Positions 38,538-47,338 of a DNA stretch of 64,000 nucleotides are shown in pieces (position 1 is the stretch's first letter; every line of letters begins with the position of its first letter). This DNA comes from JAYKJB01 sp035284745 [NCBI: Candidatus Sericytochromatia bacterium]. Lineage in GTDB: Bacteria; Cyanobacteriota; Sericytochromatia; S15B-MN24. The DNA lies in the NCBI GenBank assembly GCA_035284745.1, contig JAYKIL010000019.1, positions 1 through 64,000 of the forward strand, read 5' to 3'. Under the pieces are notes generated by a model that searched no databases, was not told where the DNA came from, and was given only the letters and a program-made list of their open reading frames with translations. Made by a program: the position numbers and the translations under genes.

Positions 38538-39848
38538 TTAGAGGGTCTCGTCGATCGTTCCTTTGAATTTGCCCGTGAGCGGGATGCGCGGGATGGTATT
38601 TTCCGGTAGCAACTCCACCACGGGCGTGTCAAGGTTTCCGGCGTCAATCATTTTCTTGAGGTCCGGTTTCGCGCGCAAAAGGCCCGCGAGCAGACGAGCA
38701 CCCAAATCAATCTCTGCCGAACCGTGTGGAACCTCGACCCGCACGCGCAAGGTTTCGCGGCCATCGACACGCTGTTTCAGCAATTGAACCCCTTGGCCCA
38801 GTGGGGCAACACTTCCAAATATCTGGAGGACTTCGGCCCGGGTGATGGTGGCGTATCCGAGGCGCAGCGAATCGTCTGCCCGCCCCAGTAATTCGAAGAC
38901 GGGTGTGAGGCGCCCACACGGACATGGGTCTGGAACCAGACGCGCGGTATCGCCGACCTGGTAGCGGATCACCGGGTGCAGCACACGGTCTAAATTGGTG
39001 ATCAGCAAGGTGCCAACGCCCCCCGCCGGGATAGGCTGATGCGTTTCGCTGTCCACCACTTCCATCCACACGTGATCGGACAGCACGTGGTGGAGGCCTC
39101 CGCCGCCCCGCTCACACGCGTGACCCATCAACCCCGAATCGACCGCTCCATAGCCCGCCGACGCGATGATGTCGGGCTTGAGCCATTGTTGAAGGCGTTC
39201 GCGATCCTCGGGGTGTAGATGCTCGCCGGCGTAAAATATTTTTTCGACGTGTCCCCCTCGGGCGGCGATGGCAGGGGCTATTTGCAAGAGACGCGACGGG
39301 AAACCCGCGAGGACGTTGATATGGAAACGAATCACGCCCTCTGCCACGGTCTCAGGCTCTGCCGCCGCGGTGTAGGGAAAGTTGAGGCAGCCCATTGTTT
39401 CGAGCAGGCGATCAACAAATTTGAATGAGGCATACAGGCCTCCTGCTGCGAACAGGTTGGCAACACGGTCGTTCTGGCGAAGGCCTGCAGCGCCGTAGGT
39501 GCGTTGGAAGAAAGGCATACACGCACCAAACTCGGCGTGGGAGTATACGGAAAATTTCGGTTCCCCTGTGCTTCCCCCGCTGCGGAAGACGTGCGCGTTT
39601 GTGAGTGCGCCCGTCAAAGCGTCCTCCGAACGTGGAGGGCTGGCACTGACCCAGGTCTCTTTATCCAAGGGCGCAATCAGCGGCAAAACGTGACGGTTAA
39701 GGGGCGTACCGGGCGGAATGTCTCTCAATCGATGGCGGTGAAGGGGGGAATGTGCCTGGGCCCACCTGAGAAGTCTCTCGAGTTTTTCGTCAATCAGCGC
39801 CCCTTGTCGTTCAATGGGCCAGGTTTCAAAAGGGTCTCGCTGCCACAC
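38538..39848 (-). CDS. PaaK-like phenylacetate-CoA ligase family adenylating enzyme
   Basis: Protein of 436 aa, full length for PaaK-like ligases. Motifs: P-loop RSGGSTGEPK (residues 89-98), GFPSRLLQ, YAGEHLHPEDRERL, SAGYGAVDSG, YQVGDTARLV, DPCPCG and ELLGRADDSLRLG. The C-terminal small domain is present. It should activate a carboxylic acid as an adenylate and transfer it to CoA or a protein thiol. It is clearly related to the C-terminal half of the LuxC-like fusion, which suggests that a local duplication built the fusion. It begins 4 nt after the GNAT-like gene, so those two form a unit; 215 nt separate it from the LuxE-like gene downstream. Confidence 0.85.
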   Translation of the reverse strand: MWQRDPFETWPIERQGALIDEKLERLLRWAQAHSPLHRHRLRDIPPGTPLNRHVLPLIAPLDKETWVSASPPRSEDALTGALTNAHVFRSGGSTGEPKFSVYSHAEFGACMPFFQRTYGAAGLRQNDRVANLFAAGGLYASFKFVDRLLETMGCLNFPYTAAAEPETVAEGVIRFHINVLAGFPSRLLQIAPAIAARGGHVEKIFYAGEHLHPEDRERLQQWLKPDIIASAGYGAVDSGLMGHACERGGGGLHHVLSDHVWMEVVDSETHQPIPAGGVGTLLITNLDRVLHPVIRYQVGDTARLVPDPCPCGRLTPVFELLGRADDSLRLGYATITRAEVLQIFGSVAPLGQGVQLLKQRVDGRETLRVRVEVPHGSAEIDLGARLLAGLLRAKPDLKKMIDAGNLDTPVVELLPENTIPRIPLTGKFKGTIDETL

Positions 39849-39852
39849 GCCG

Positions 39853-41034
39853 CTACTCCTCGGTGAGTGGGTCCTGCATCTGAACCACTAAATTCCGGAA
39901 TTCTGTGTTCAGCAGGTATGCATCCAAAAATTTACGGTCGCGTGGGGTCAACTGCACGTTAGAAAAATTGAGAGGGAGCGTTGACCTCGCAAAAACCAAG
40001 TAGTCGCCGCGCTCTGAGCCGCTTTGCCCCATACTGGGAAAATAAGCGCAGGGCAGGAAGTGCGCCGACAGTGCGGCCCGCTGGTGGGTCGGTTCATAGG
40101 CGCTGATCAGGACCTCCATATAGTCGATGCCGACGGTTCGCCCGGTTTCAAACACCATCTCCAGAACGTGCGTCAAATGCTGAACTTCTGGACGGTCTAC
40201 CTGCAATGCCCGCAGAACTCCGTGGCCGTCCTTTCCGTCGTGATTAATGAAGGCCTTTACCTGACCGTGCTCAGCGATGAAAAGGTGGGTTGGGGTGTGG
40301 AACGGAAAAAAGTCCAACAGTAATTGGCCCTGGGCTCGGCATCGCCATAAAGCTTCCGGCACGAGTTCACCGCGTTCTACCCGCAGTCGCAAGCGGTCGG
40401 CGATAGGGACAATCTCTGCCGACTCAAGGGCGTATGAGTCACGAACAATCTCGTAAAATCCAGCCACCTCTGGTATCAGGCGCGGCACGCGCTTCCGTTG
40501 CACAAACGCATCGGGGTGAAACAGCGCCTTGAGGCCGTGGGTTTCGTAGTGGGTGGTGCGATGCACATTCGGGAATATCCCCAAACTGATGAATCCCAGT
40601 TTTCGTAACAAGGCGTCGGGGCCCATGGTCCGCGTTCGGGTCGTGGCATAGATGACATCGCAGGTTCGCGGATCTTCCCGAAATAAACGGTCGATGCCCA
40701 GGCGGATCGCGGCCTCTGCGAGCCCATCGCGCCGCCACGGACGATCCGTCGCGGCCGCGAATACCTTGGCGTGGCGTTCTCTGGGATCCACCAAAAAAAT
40801 TACGGAGCTGACAAGCAGGCCGTCATCGGCTTCAGCGACAATCCACAGACAGTTCGGGTCGCGCAAAGCCTCATCACGCTGCGCTCTGAGGTTGACAATG
40901 GGCAAGCTGTACGTGCCCTGGTATACGCGATGATAGAGCTGCCAGATGCCTTCAGCATCCTCGGCCCCCGCTCGGCGAAAGCGCACGGTTCGCCCGTTTT
41001 GACCCGAATAGGACGCGTCGATGGCGAATTTCAC
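39853..41034 (-). CDS. Two-domain GNAT-like acyltransferase
   Basis: Protein of 393 aa from the GTG at 41034 (VKFAIDASY), with an AGAGG-like site upstream; the frame stays open to 41130, but that extension is not family-like. Residues of about 12-170 form a GNAT domain (VRFRRAGAEDAEGIWQLYHR start, APS-like beta strand, WRRDGLAEAAIRLGIDRLF as acetyl-CoA-binding helix, LLRKLGFISLGIFPN end). The second half also ends with a GNAT-like signature (SAYEPTHQRAALSAHFLPCAYFPSM), so this may be a tandem GNAT. Such enzymes transfer acyl groups from CoA or carrier protein to amines. It heads the minus-strand cluster with adenylating and acyl-reducing enzymes, which suggests acyl tailoring of the same product. 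It diverges from the pyruvate dehydrogenase operon. Confidence 0.7.
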   Translation of the reverse strand: MKFAIDASYSGQNGRTVRFRRAGAEDAEGIWQLYHRVYQGTYSLPIVNLRAQRDEALRDPNCLWIVAEADDGLLVSSVIFLVDPRERHAKVFAAATDRPWRRDGLAEAAIRLGIDRLFREDPRTCDVIYATTRTRTMGPDALLRKLGFISLGIFPNVHRTTHYETHGLKALFHPDAFVQRKRVPRLIPEVAGFYEIVRDSYALESAEIVPIADRLRLRVERGELVPEALWRCRAQGQLLLDFFPFHTPTHLFIAEHGQVKAFINHDGKDGHGVLRALQVDRPEVQHLTHVLEMVFETGRTVGIDYMEVLISAYEPTHQRAALSAHFLPCAYFPSMGQSGSERGDYLVFARSTLPLNFSNVQLTPRDRKFLDAYLLNTEFRNLVVQMQDPLTEE

Positions 41035-41109
41035 GCACTTGGCCTCTTTCTCAGTGTTCAATTTATACCCGCTTCCATGCGCGGGCAGAGGCTCTGGCTT
41101 TGTCGGATA

Positions 41110-41118
41110 TGGTATATT
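41110..41118 (+). promoter_or_regulatory. Possible extended -10 promoter of the pdh operon
   Basis: TGGTATATT matches an extended -10 element (TGn plus TATATT, 5/6 to TATAAT) 49 nt before the E1 alpha start codon. No convincing -35 box is seen at the expected distance, as is common for extended -10 promoters. The same intergenic stretch (41035-41167) must also contain the promoter of the divergent GNAT-led genes. Confidence 0.35.
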
Positions 41119-41167
41119 GTGCGCGACCAAGCGGCCATCATTTCGGGGCCCCCCGGAGGACTAGACC

Positions 41168-42124
41168 ATGAACCGTGAAACACGTCGAGCGTTTTATCGA
41201 CAGATGCTCTTGATTCGCCTTTTTGAAGAAAAGTGTGCGGAATTGTATGCGGGCGCGCAGATCGGGGGATTCCTGCACTTGTACATCGGCCAGGAAGCGG
41301 TCGCTGTGGGCGCGATACAGGCTTTGACACCGGAAGACGACGTCGTGACTCATTACCGCGACCACGGACACGCGTTGGCGCGGGGTTTGGAGGCGGGCCC
41401 CTTGATGGCCGAATTGTGCGGTCGTGAGACAGGGGTTTGTAAGGGCCGCGGTGGCTCGATGCACCTGGCAGACGCCTCGCGTCGGATGTGGGGAGGCTAT
41501 GCCATCGTGGGGGGGCACTTACCCGTTGCTGTGGGCCTCGCCCACGCTCATCAGTATCGCAAGTCGGGCGGGGTCACCATGAGTTTCTTTGGCGATGCCT
41601 CCACTGACATCGGCGAGTTCCACGAGGCGATGAATTTCGCCCAATTGTGGCGGCTTCCCAGTGTCTTTATCTGTGAGAACAACCTGTATGGGATGGGCGT
41701 GCCGATTGCCATGAATTCCTCTGTTCAGCAGATCGTCGACAAGGCGCGGGCCTATGGGATGCCGAGTGAACGCGTGGACGGAATGGATGTGGAGGCTGTT
41801 GAGGAGGTGGTGGCAGCGGCGGTGCGTCACGCGCGCGCGGGCAACGGGCCTTTCTTTATTGAGGCGATGACCTACCGATTCCGCGGCCATTCGATGGCGG
41901 ATCCGGAACTGTATCGCGACAAAGCCGAGGTCGAGGAATGGAAACGTCGGGATCCATTGCAAACCTATCGTGCCCGTTTGTTGAAATCGAAAGTTTTAAC
42001 TTCTGCGAGTGCTGAGGCTTTGGAACAAGAGGTCCTTGCGGAGGTGGAGGCGGCCGCCCGCTTTGCGCTTGAGAGTCCCTTCCCTGACCCCGCAACGTTG
42101 TTTGATGACATCTATACGCCCTGA
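41168..42124 (+). CDS. pdhA: Pyruvate dehydrogenase E1 component, alpha subunit
   Basis: Protein of 318 aa, normal for bacterial E1 alpha. It has the YIGQEAVAVGA segment, the phosphorylation-loop-like region YRDHGHALARG, GRGGSMH, and the ThDP-binding region GDASTDIGEFHEAMN followed by ICENN. The usual GDG is GDA here, a variant also seen in some related 2-oxo acid dehydrogenases. The ATG has a GGAGG site 8 nt upstream. With E1 beta it forms the decarboxylating heterotetramer that passes an acetyl group to the E2 lipoyl domain. First gene of a four-gene operon in canonical order. Alternative substrates (acetoin, branched-chain 2-oxo acids) cannot be excluded by sequence alone. Confidence 0.9.
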   Translation: MNRETRRAFYRQMLLIRLFEEKCAELYAGAQIGGFLHLYIGQEAVAVGAIQALTPEDDVVTHYRDHGHALARGLEAGPLMAELCGRETGVCKGRGGSMHLADASRRMWGGYAIVGGHLPVAVGLAHAHQYRKSGGVTMSFFGDASTDIGEFHEAMNFAQLWRLPSVFICENNLYGMGVPIAMNSSVQQIVDKARAYGMPSERVDGMDVEAVEEVVAAAVRHARAGNGPFFIEAMTYRFRGHSMADPELYRDKAEVEEWKRRDPLQTYRARLLKSKVLTSASAEALEQEVLAEVEAAARFALESPFPDPATLFDDIYTP

Positions 42125-42163
42125 ACGGGCGCGCACTTCACCGATTACGAGGACACCAGACCG

Positions 42164-43132
42164 ATGGCAGTCATAACTTACCGAGATGCCCTGCGCCAGG
42201 CGATCGCCGAAGAGATGCGGCGCGATCCAGCGGTATGGATTTTGGGCCAAAATATCGCGGCTTACGGTGGAACCTATGCCGTCACCAAAGGCCTCTATGA
42301 AGAGTTCGGCGCCGAGCGTGTGCGAGATACGCCGATTGCTGAAGCGGGCATCATCGGCCTGGCGACGGGGTCTGCGATGGGTGGGACGCGACCGATTGCT
42401 GAAATCATGAGCATCAATTTCACGCTCGTGGCGATTGATCAGATCGTGAATCACGCGGCCAAGATGCGCTACATGTTTGGGGGCCAATGGTCGGTTCCGA
42501 TGGTCATCAGGACCTCGGCGGGTTATGGCATGCTGGCGGCGACCCACTCGCAGACGTTTGAGAACTGGTATGCGTACGTGCCTGGCTTGAAAGTCGTCAT
42601 GCCAGCCACGCCCTACGACGCGAAGGGAATGTTAAAGGCAGCCATCCGAGACTCTGACCCGGTGATGTTTATTGAGCATTCGAACCTGTACGGTCAAAAA
42701 GGTGAGGTGCCAGAGGAAGACTACGTGTTGCCTCTGGATCGCGCGGACATTAAACGGGCAGGAGAACATTTGACGCTGGTCTGTTGGTCCAGCATGGTCA
42801 AACCTTCGCTGGCCGTGGCGGAGACGCTCGCCGGTGAGGGCATTTCGGTGGAAGTTATCGATATGAGAGCGTTGCGGCCCTTGGATACGGCCGCTGTGAT
42901 TGCTTCGGTGAAGAAAACGAACCGCTGCGTGATTGCCGAAGAGGGTTGGCGCACGCTCGGTATCGGGGCCGAGATCGCAGCGCGTGTCTCGGAAGAGGCT
43001 TTTGATTGGTTGGATGCGCCCGTCGGAAGGGTGGGCGGCAAAGAAGTGCCGATGCCCTACGCCAAGAATCTGGAAAAACTTTGTGTGCCTTCAGAATTTG
43101 ATATCCTCGCCGCTTGTCGCGCGGCGCTGTAG
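42164..43132 (+). CDS. pdhB: Pyruvate dehydrogenase E1 component, beta subunit
   Basis: Protein of 322 aa, the usual E1 beta length. Signature segments include YRDALRQAIAEEMRRDP, GTYAVTKGLYEEFG, RVRDTPIAEAGIIGLATG, HSQTFENWYA, KVVMPATPYDAKGML and the C-terminal VIDMRALRPLDTAAV and AEEGWRTLGIG. The conserved Glu of PIAEAG contacts ThDP. It starts 39 nt after E1 alpha, with GAGGA about 10 nt before the ATG, and precedes E2. It supplies the half of the E1 active site that binds the pyrimidine ring of ThDP and docks E1 to E2. Confidence 0.93.
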   Translation: MAVITYRDALRQAIAEEMRRDPAVWILGQNIAAYGGTYAVTKGLYEEFGAERVRDTPIAEAGIIGLATGSAMGGTRPIAEIMSINFTLVAIDQIVNHAAKMRYMFGGQWSVPMVIRTSAGYGMLAATHSQTFENWYAYVPGLKVVMPATPYDAKGMLKAAIRDSDPVMFIEHSNLYGQKGEVPEEDYVLPLDRADIKRAGEHLTLVCWSSMVKPSLAVAETLAGEGISVEVIDMRALRPLDTAAVIASVKKTNRCVIAEEGWRTLGIGAEIAARVSEEAFDWLDAPVGRVGGKEVPMPYAKNLEKLCVPSEFDILAACRAAL

Positions 43133-43170
43133 GCCTCGACCGCACTTTTTTCATTAGCCTGGAGGTTTCG

Positions 43171-44427
43171 ATGGCGAGCAACATTCTGATGCCCAAAATG
43201 GGCTACGACATGGAAGAAGGCAAACTGCTGCGTTGGCTGAAGCAAGAAGGCGAACCCGTCAACAAAGGGGAGCCGGTCGCAGAGATAGAAACCGATAAAG
43301 TCGCCATTGAAATTGAGGCGTTCGCCAGCGGGGTGTTGGCAAAGATTCTGGTGGGCCCTGGCGAGAGTGCGGCCGTTGGTGCTCCAATCGGGGTGATTGG
43401 GGAACCGGGGGAGAAGGTCGACACGCCCTCCGTCCAGACTGCTCCCCCTGCTCCCGAGCCCACTGCCGAGCCCCAAGGCGCGCCGCCCCCCGCGATGCCC
43501 AAACCCTCGCCAAGTCCTGCGCCGCCCGCGGTGGGCTCGGAGCAGCGAATTTTTGCATCGCCCCTGGCACGTCGCATGGCGTCGGAACAGGGAATTGGGT
43601 TGGAACAGGTTCAAGGGTCGGGCCCCAAGGGTCGCATCGTCAAGCGCGACGTTGAGACGGCGCTTGAGGCTGCGTCCACCCGAATGGGCTCGATGGCGAC
43701 CTCGCCGGAGCCGTTGGCGATGGCTCCGAAGGTTGCCGACGCTTCCGGACGCCGTGAGCCGTTATCGGGGATGCGCCGCGCGATTGCCCGCCGGATGAGC
43801 GAGGCGATGGCCCCTATTCCCCATTTTTACGTCACGACAGCCATTTCAATGGATGCGGCGCTGGCCCTGCGGACGCAGATCAACGCAGACTTGCCCAAGG
43901 AGGACCGTATTTCGGTCAACGATTTGGTCGTCAAAGCCTGTGCCGTGGCACTGCGTAAACACCCCAGTCTGAACGCGCGCTGGGAGGAGGATGCCATTTT
44001 CTATCCCTCGGAGGTTGCGATCAGCGTCGCCGTCGCGATTCCTGACGGATTGATTGCCCCGGACATTCACTCGGCGGATATCAAGTCGCTGGGAGCCATT
44101 GGTCGCGAAATTCGTGACAAGGCCACGCGGGCCAAATCGGGCCAGTTGTCCCCGGATGAATATGGCCGAGGCACTTTCACGGTCAGTAACCTGGGCATGT
44201 TTGGCGTGGAGGCTTTCACTGCCATTGTGACGCCTCCTCAAAGCGCGGCACTGGCCGTCGGGGCGGTGCAGCCTGAGGCTGTGGTGAAAGAGGGTGCGCT
44301 GGCGGTTGGCCAGGTGATGCGGGTGACGGTGTCTGCTGATCATCGAATTACGGATGGTGCAGGGTCCGCCCAGTTTGCAGCAGAGATCAAACGTTTGTTG
44401 GAAAACCCGCTGCAACTATTGATTTAG
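43171..44427 (+). CDS. pdhC: Dihydrolipoamide acetyltransferase (E2)
   Basis: Protein of 418 aa from the ATG at 43171, which has GGAGG at 43161-43165; an in-frame upstream start would overlap E1 beta. One lipoyl domain (residues 1-80) carries the modified lysine in ETDKVAIE. A Pro/Ala-rich linker leads to the peripheral-subunit-binding domain (SPLARRMASEQGI, about 128-165, with GPKGRIVKRDV). After a second linker comes the catalytic acetyltransferase domain with the active-site SADHRITDGAG near the C-terminus. It forms the core of the complex and transfers acetyl from lipoamide to CoA. One lipoyl domain is typical of Gram-positive and cyanobacterial-type E2, fewer than in E. coli. Confidence 0.94.
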   Translation: MASNILMPKMGYDMEEGKLLRWLKQEGEPVNKGEPVAEIETDKVAIEIEAFASGVLAKILVGPGESAAVGAPIGVIGEPGEKVDTPSVQTAPPAPEPTAEPQGAPPPAMPKPSPSPAPPAVGSEQRIFASPLARRMASEQGIGLEQVQGSGPKGRIVKRDVETALEAASTRMGSMATSPEPLAMAPKVADASGRREPLSGMRRAIARRMSEAMAPIPHFYVTTAISMDAALALRTQINADLPKEDRISVNDLVVKACAVALRKHPSLNARWEEDAIFYPSEVAISVAVAIPDGLIAPDIHSADIKSLGAIGREIRDKATRAKSGQLSPDEYGRGTFTVSNLGMFGVEAFTAIVTPPQSAALAVGAVQPEAVVKEGALAVGQVMRVTVSADHRITDGAGSAQFAAEIKRLLENPLQLLI

Positions 44428-44503
44428 TGGATGTCGCCCGGAGAGTGGGTCGGTGCTGCCACGCGTGGCCTCGCCGCCACTCGCGGTGCGGAGGAGGTTT
44501 GGA

Positions 44504-45877
44504 ATGTCCAGTGTCATTGTCGTGGGTGGAGGCCCGGGCGGTTACGTCGCAGCCATTCGGGCTGCTCAGTTGGGCTTGCAAGTCACCTTGGTCGAGCGCG
44601 AGTGGCTCGGCGGAGTCTGCCTGAACTGGGGCTGTATCCCCACCAAGGCATTGTTGCGTAATGCTGAGGTTCTGAACCTCTTTAAACACGCCAAGGACTG
44701 GGGCGTTGCCATTGATGGTCTGAAAGCAGACTACGGAGTGGCTTTTGACCGCTCTCGCCAGGTCGCCGATAAGCTGGTGAAGGGCATCCAGTATTTGATG
44801 AAGAAGAATGGAATTCGCGTCGTTCAAGGCCGGGCACGGGTTTTGGGCGCGGGGCGTGTTCAGGTGGGGGCTGAGGTGCTTCAGGCGGCCCACATTATTT
44901 TGGCGGTGGGAGCTCGGCCCCGCTTGCTGCCGGGCATTGAGCCGGACGGACGCCGGGTGGTCACGAGTCGGGCCGCTTTGCTCGATAATCGGTCGGCACC
45001 GGAGTCGATTCTTATTTTGGGCGGAGGGGCCATTGGCTGTGAATTCGCCTATGTTTACGGATCGTATGGTGCCAACGTGACCCTGGTGGAGGCCCGGGAG
45101 CACTTGCTGCCCAACGAGGATCCAGAGAGCAGTGAAGTTCTAGAGAAGTCTTATCGCGCTTATGGATACGAACTTCTGTTGAGCAGTCGTTTTGAGGGTC
45201 ATGAATTAACGCCTCACGGTGTGAAGGCAAAAATTTCGACACCTGAAGGATTGCGCACCATTGAGGCGGAACGTATGCTTGTGGCCTTGGGGATTTCACC
45301 AAACACGGAAGAGTTGGGCCTTGAGGCGGCGGGGGTTGCCACCGAGCGCGGCTTTATCACCGTGGATGAGCAGATGCGTACGAATGTGCCCGGGATATGG
45401 GCAGTGGGCGATTGCAATGGTCGCTCAGGCCTCGCACACGTGGCCTCCGCGCAGGGGGTGGTTGCGGCAGAGGCGATCGCCGGCCATCGGCCACCTGAAT
45501 TGCGGTATGCCGATATGCCGCGGTGTACCTACTGCCATCCGCAGGTCGCAAGTTTAGGCTTGACGGAAGCACAGGCTCGGGACGCTGGCTACGACGTGCA
45601 GGTGGGGCGCTTTCCTTTGGCTGCGAACGGCAAGGCACTGGCCCTTGGGGACGCCACTGGACAGGTGAAAGTGGTTGTGGATGGACAATATGGCGAGTTG
45701 CTGGGGGTTCATCTGGTGGGCCCTGATGTGACGGAATTGTTGCCCGAGTTTGGTTTGGCGAGGGCCGCGGAGGCGACCACCGCAGAGATTGAACACGCGG
45801 TGCATGCTCATCCCACGTTGTCGGAGGCGTTGCACGAAGCGGTGCTGTCTGCGATGGGGCGTGCCGTTCACGTGTGA
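44504..45877 (+). CDS. lpdA: Dihydrolipoamide dehydrogenase (E3)
   Basis: Protein of 457 aa from the ATG at 44504, behind GAGGAGG; the frame is open further upstream but the FAD motif VVGGGPGGYVAA must be N-terminal. It has the redox-active disulfide GGVCLNWGCIPTK, the NAD-binding GGGAIGCEFA motif, the second FAD motif (IWAVGDCNG) and the C-terminal catalytic His-Glu pair in HAHPTLSEALHEAV. It reoxidises the dihydrolipoyl groups of E2 and makes NADH. It is the last gene of the dehydrogenase operon. Confident call; sharing with other 2-oxo acid dehydrogenases is possible. Confidence 0.95.
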   Translation: MSSVIVVGGGPGGYVAAIRAAQLGLQVTLVEREWLGGVCLNWGCIPTKALLRNAEVLNLFKHAKDWGVAIDGLKADYGVAFDRSRQVADKLVKGIQYLMKKNGIRVVQGRARVLGAGRVQVGAEVLQAAHIILAVGARPRLLPGIEPDGRRVVTSRAALLDNRSAPESILILGGGAIGCEFAYVYGSYGANVTLVEAREHLLPNEDPESSEVLEKSYRAYGYELLLSSRFEGHELTPHGVKAKISTPEGLRTIEAERMLVALGISPNTEELGLEAAGVATERGFITVDEQMRTNVPGIWAVGDCNGRSGLAHVASAQGVVAAEAIAGHRPPELRYADMPRCTYCHPQVASLGLTEAQARDAGYDVQVGRFPLAANGKALALGDATGQVKVVVDGQYGELLGVHLVGPDVTELLPEFGLARAAEATTAEIEHAVHAHPTLSEALHEAVLSAMGRAVHV

Positions 45878-45965
45878 TTCTCAAAATCAACCGTGACTTA
45901 AACTCAAATTAAGAATGTCGAAGGCCCCGAAGGGCGATAAGCCTCCCACGTGGTGGAGGTCTTTG

Positions 45966-47264
45966 ATGCGCCGAACGCTTTCCGTTGCATTGCTTACAGG
46001 GGTTCTTTCGTCGTGTGGGACGGTGCCCACGATCACGCCCCAAGTGCGACAGCAACAAGGGGCGGGGGTTCGCTCGGTGCCCCACCGTCTGATTGTGAAC
46101 TGGCGTAACTCAAGTGTGGCGCCCAGTCTTCTCGCGCGTTTGCGCATCACGCGGCGCGATAAATTGGGGCTTTCGACATCGTCGCTGGAAATGCTTGAGG
46201 TGGCACCCGGCGTAGACGCCAGCGAATTTCTGAAATTGGCAGGGGATGCGGCGATGTGGGCTGAGCCGGATTACATTCTGCAATTGCCCGAGACGCCTCA
46301 CGACGCCGGCGAGGGGCCTGAATTGCCGTTGGGCGTGGTTCAATCGCAATTCCAGACGCAGGCTGCTTCTGCCAGCAAGCGCTGGTGGCTCGATAAAGTG
46401 AGGGTGCCAGAAGCCTGGAAGGTGACCCAAGGGCGCTCTGATGTGCGCATTGCGGTGGTGGATACTGGGGTGGATCCGGAGCATCCTGCTTTGAGATCCC
46501 AACTGGTTGGTTCTTGGCGCTCTGCTGGGGTTCTCGGGCGGGTTGGCCTGAGTGCGGCGCGCGATGACAACGGTCATGGGACCCATTGTGCGGGCATTGC
46601 GGTCGCTGCCGGTGGGGATGCTGGAGTTGTGGGTGTGGCGCCGGGGTGTAAGTTGTTGTCAGTCAAGGCATTGGATAAACAAGGGGCCGGGGCAACGTCT
46701 GACATTGTGCGAGGCATTCGCTGGGCCGTGGCTCAAAAGGCACGTGTTCTGAGTTTGAGTGTTGGGGGCGAAGAAAAAAGCCGAGCGATGCAACGCGCCA
46801 TTGCCGATGCCCTGCAGGCGGGGGTGGTTGTGGTGGCCGCGATGGGCAATGAAGGCAAGGAGCTGAAAAACTTTCCTGCGGCTTACCCGGGGGTCATCGC
46901 GGTGGCCGCGACGAATCGCCAGGACAAGCCAGCCGGTTTTTCGACCCGGGGCGCATGGGTGTCGGTCAGTGCGCCGGGAGTAGGTATTTGGTCTGCGGCG
47001 CCCACCTATCGGGTCACGTTGAGCCGAGGGGGGGAAAAAGACTTTGGTCTGCGGGAAGGGAAACTGTCGGGTACCTCGATGGCCACGCCGATCGTCGCGG
47101 GCTTGGCGGGCTTGATGTTGAGCGCGAACCCGAGGTTGAAGCCTGCGCAGGTGAAGTCTGCGATTGAAAAACATGTCCGCCGTCTCGGGGATGGCTTTAA
47201 TGTTCGAACGGGGCACGGCAGGGTGGATGCCGCCGCGGCGGTCGGAGCGATCGTGAAGAATTGA
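45966..47264 (+). CDS. Subtilisin-family (S8) serine protease lipoprotein
   Basis: Protein of 432 aa from the ATG at 45966, chosen because GGAGG lies 6 nt upstream and it gives a compact lipoprotein signal (MRRTLSVALLTGVLSSC, lipidated Cys17). An in-frame ATG at 45915 would add 17 residues. Residues of about 40-110 form an I9-like propeptide. The catalytic triad is clear: Asp in AVVDTGVDPEHP, His in DNGHGTHCAG, Ser in LSGTSMATP; the oxyanion Asn is in AAMGNEG. It should be an active protease anchored at a membrane and facing the periplasm or surface, after propeptide removal. It follows the E3 gene by 88 nt but is unrelated in function. Substrate unknown; maturation or release of surface proteins is possible. 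Confidence 0.92.
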   Translation: MRRTLSVALLTGVLSSCGTVPTITPQVRQQQGAGVRSVPHRLIVNWRNSSVAPSLLARLRITRRDKLGLSTSSLEMLEVAPGVDASEFLKLAGDAAMWAEPDYILQLPETPHDAGEGPELPLGVVQSQFQTQAASASKRWWLDKVRVPEAWKVTQGRSDVRIAVVDTGVDPEHPALRSQLVGSWRSAGVLGRVGLSAARDDNGHGTHCAGIAVAAGGDAGVVGVAPGCKLLSVKALDKQGAGATSDIVRGIRWAVAQKARVLSLSVGGEEKSRAMQRAIADALQAGVVVVAAMGNEGKELKNFPAAYPGVIAVAATNRQDKPAGFSTRGAWVSVSAPGVGIWSAAPTYRVTLSRGGEKDFGLREGKLSGTSMATPIVAGLAGLMLSANPRLKPAQVKSAIEKHVRRLGDGFNVRTGHGRVDAAAAVGAIVKN

Positions 47265-47338
47265 TGCGCCCGCGCGCGGGGGAGTCAAGATCCGGTACAA
47301 TTGGCACGCTTCCTCGTTTGCCTGTGTGAAGGGTTGCC

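Noticed and set aside
33266-41034. Complete bioluminescence (lux) operon
   Set aside because: No LuxA/LuxB-like flavin monooxygenase, LuxD or LuxG frame lies in the region; only LuxC- and LuxE-like proteins are present.
47269-47280. CCCGCGCGCGGG palindrome after the subtilase gene as a terminator
   Set aside because: It has no loop of adequate size and no U-tract downstream.
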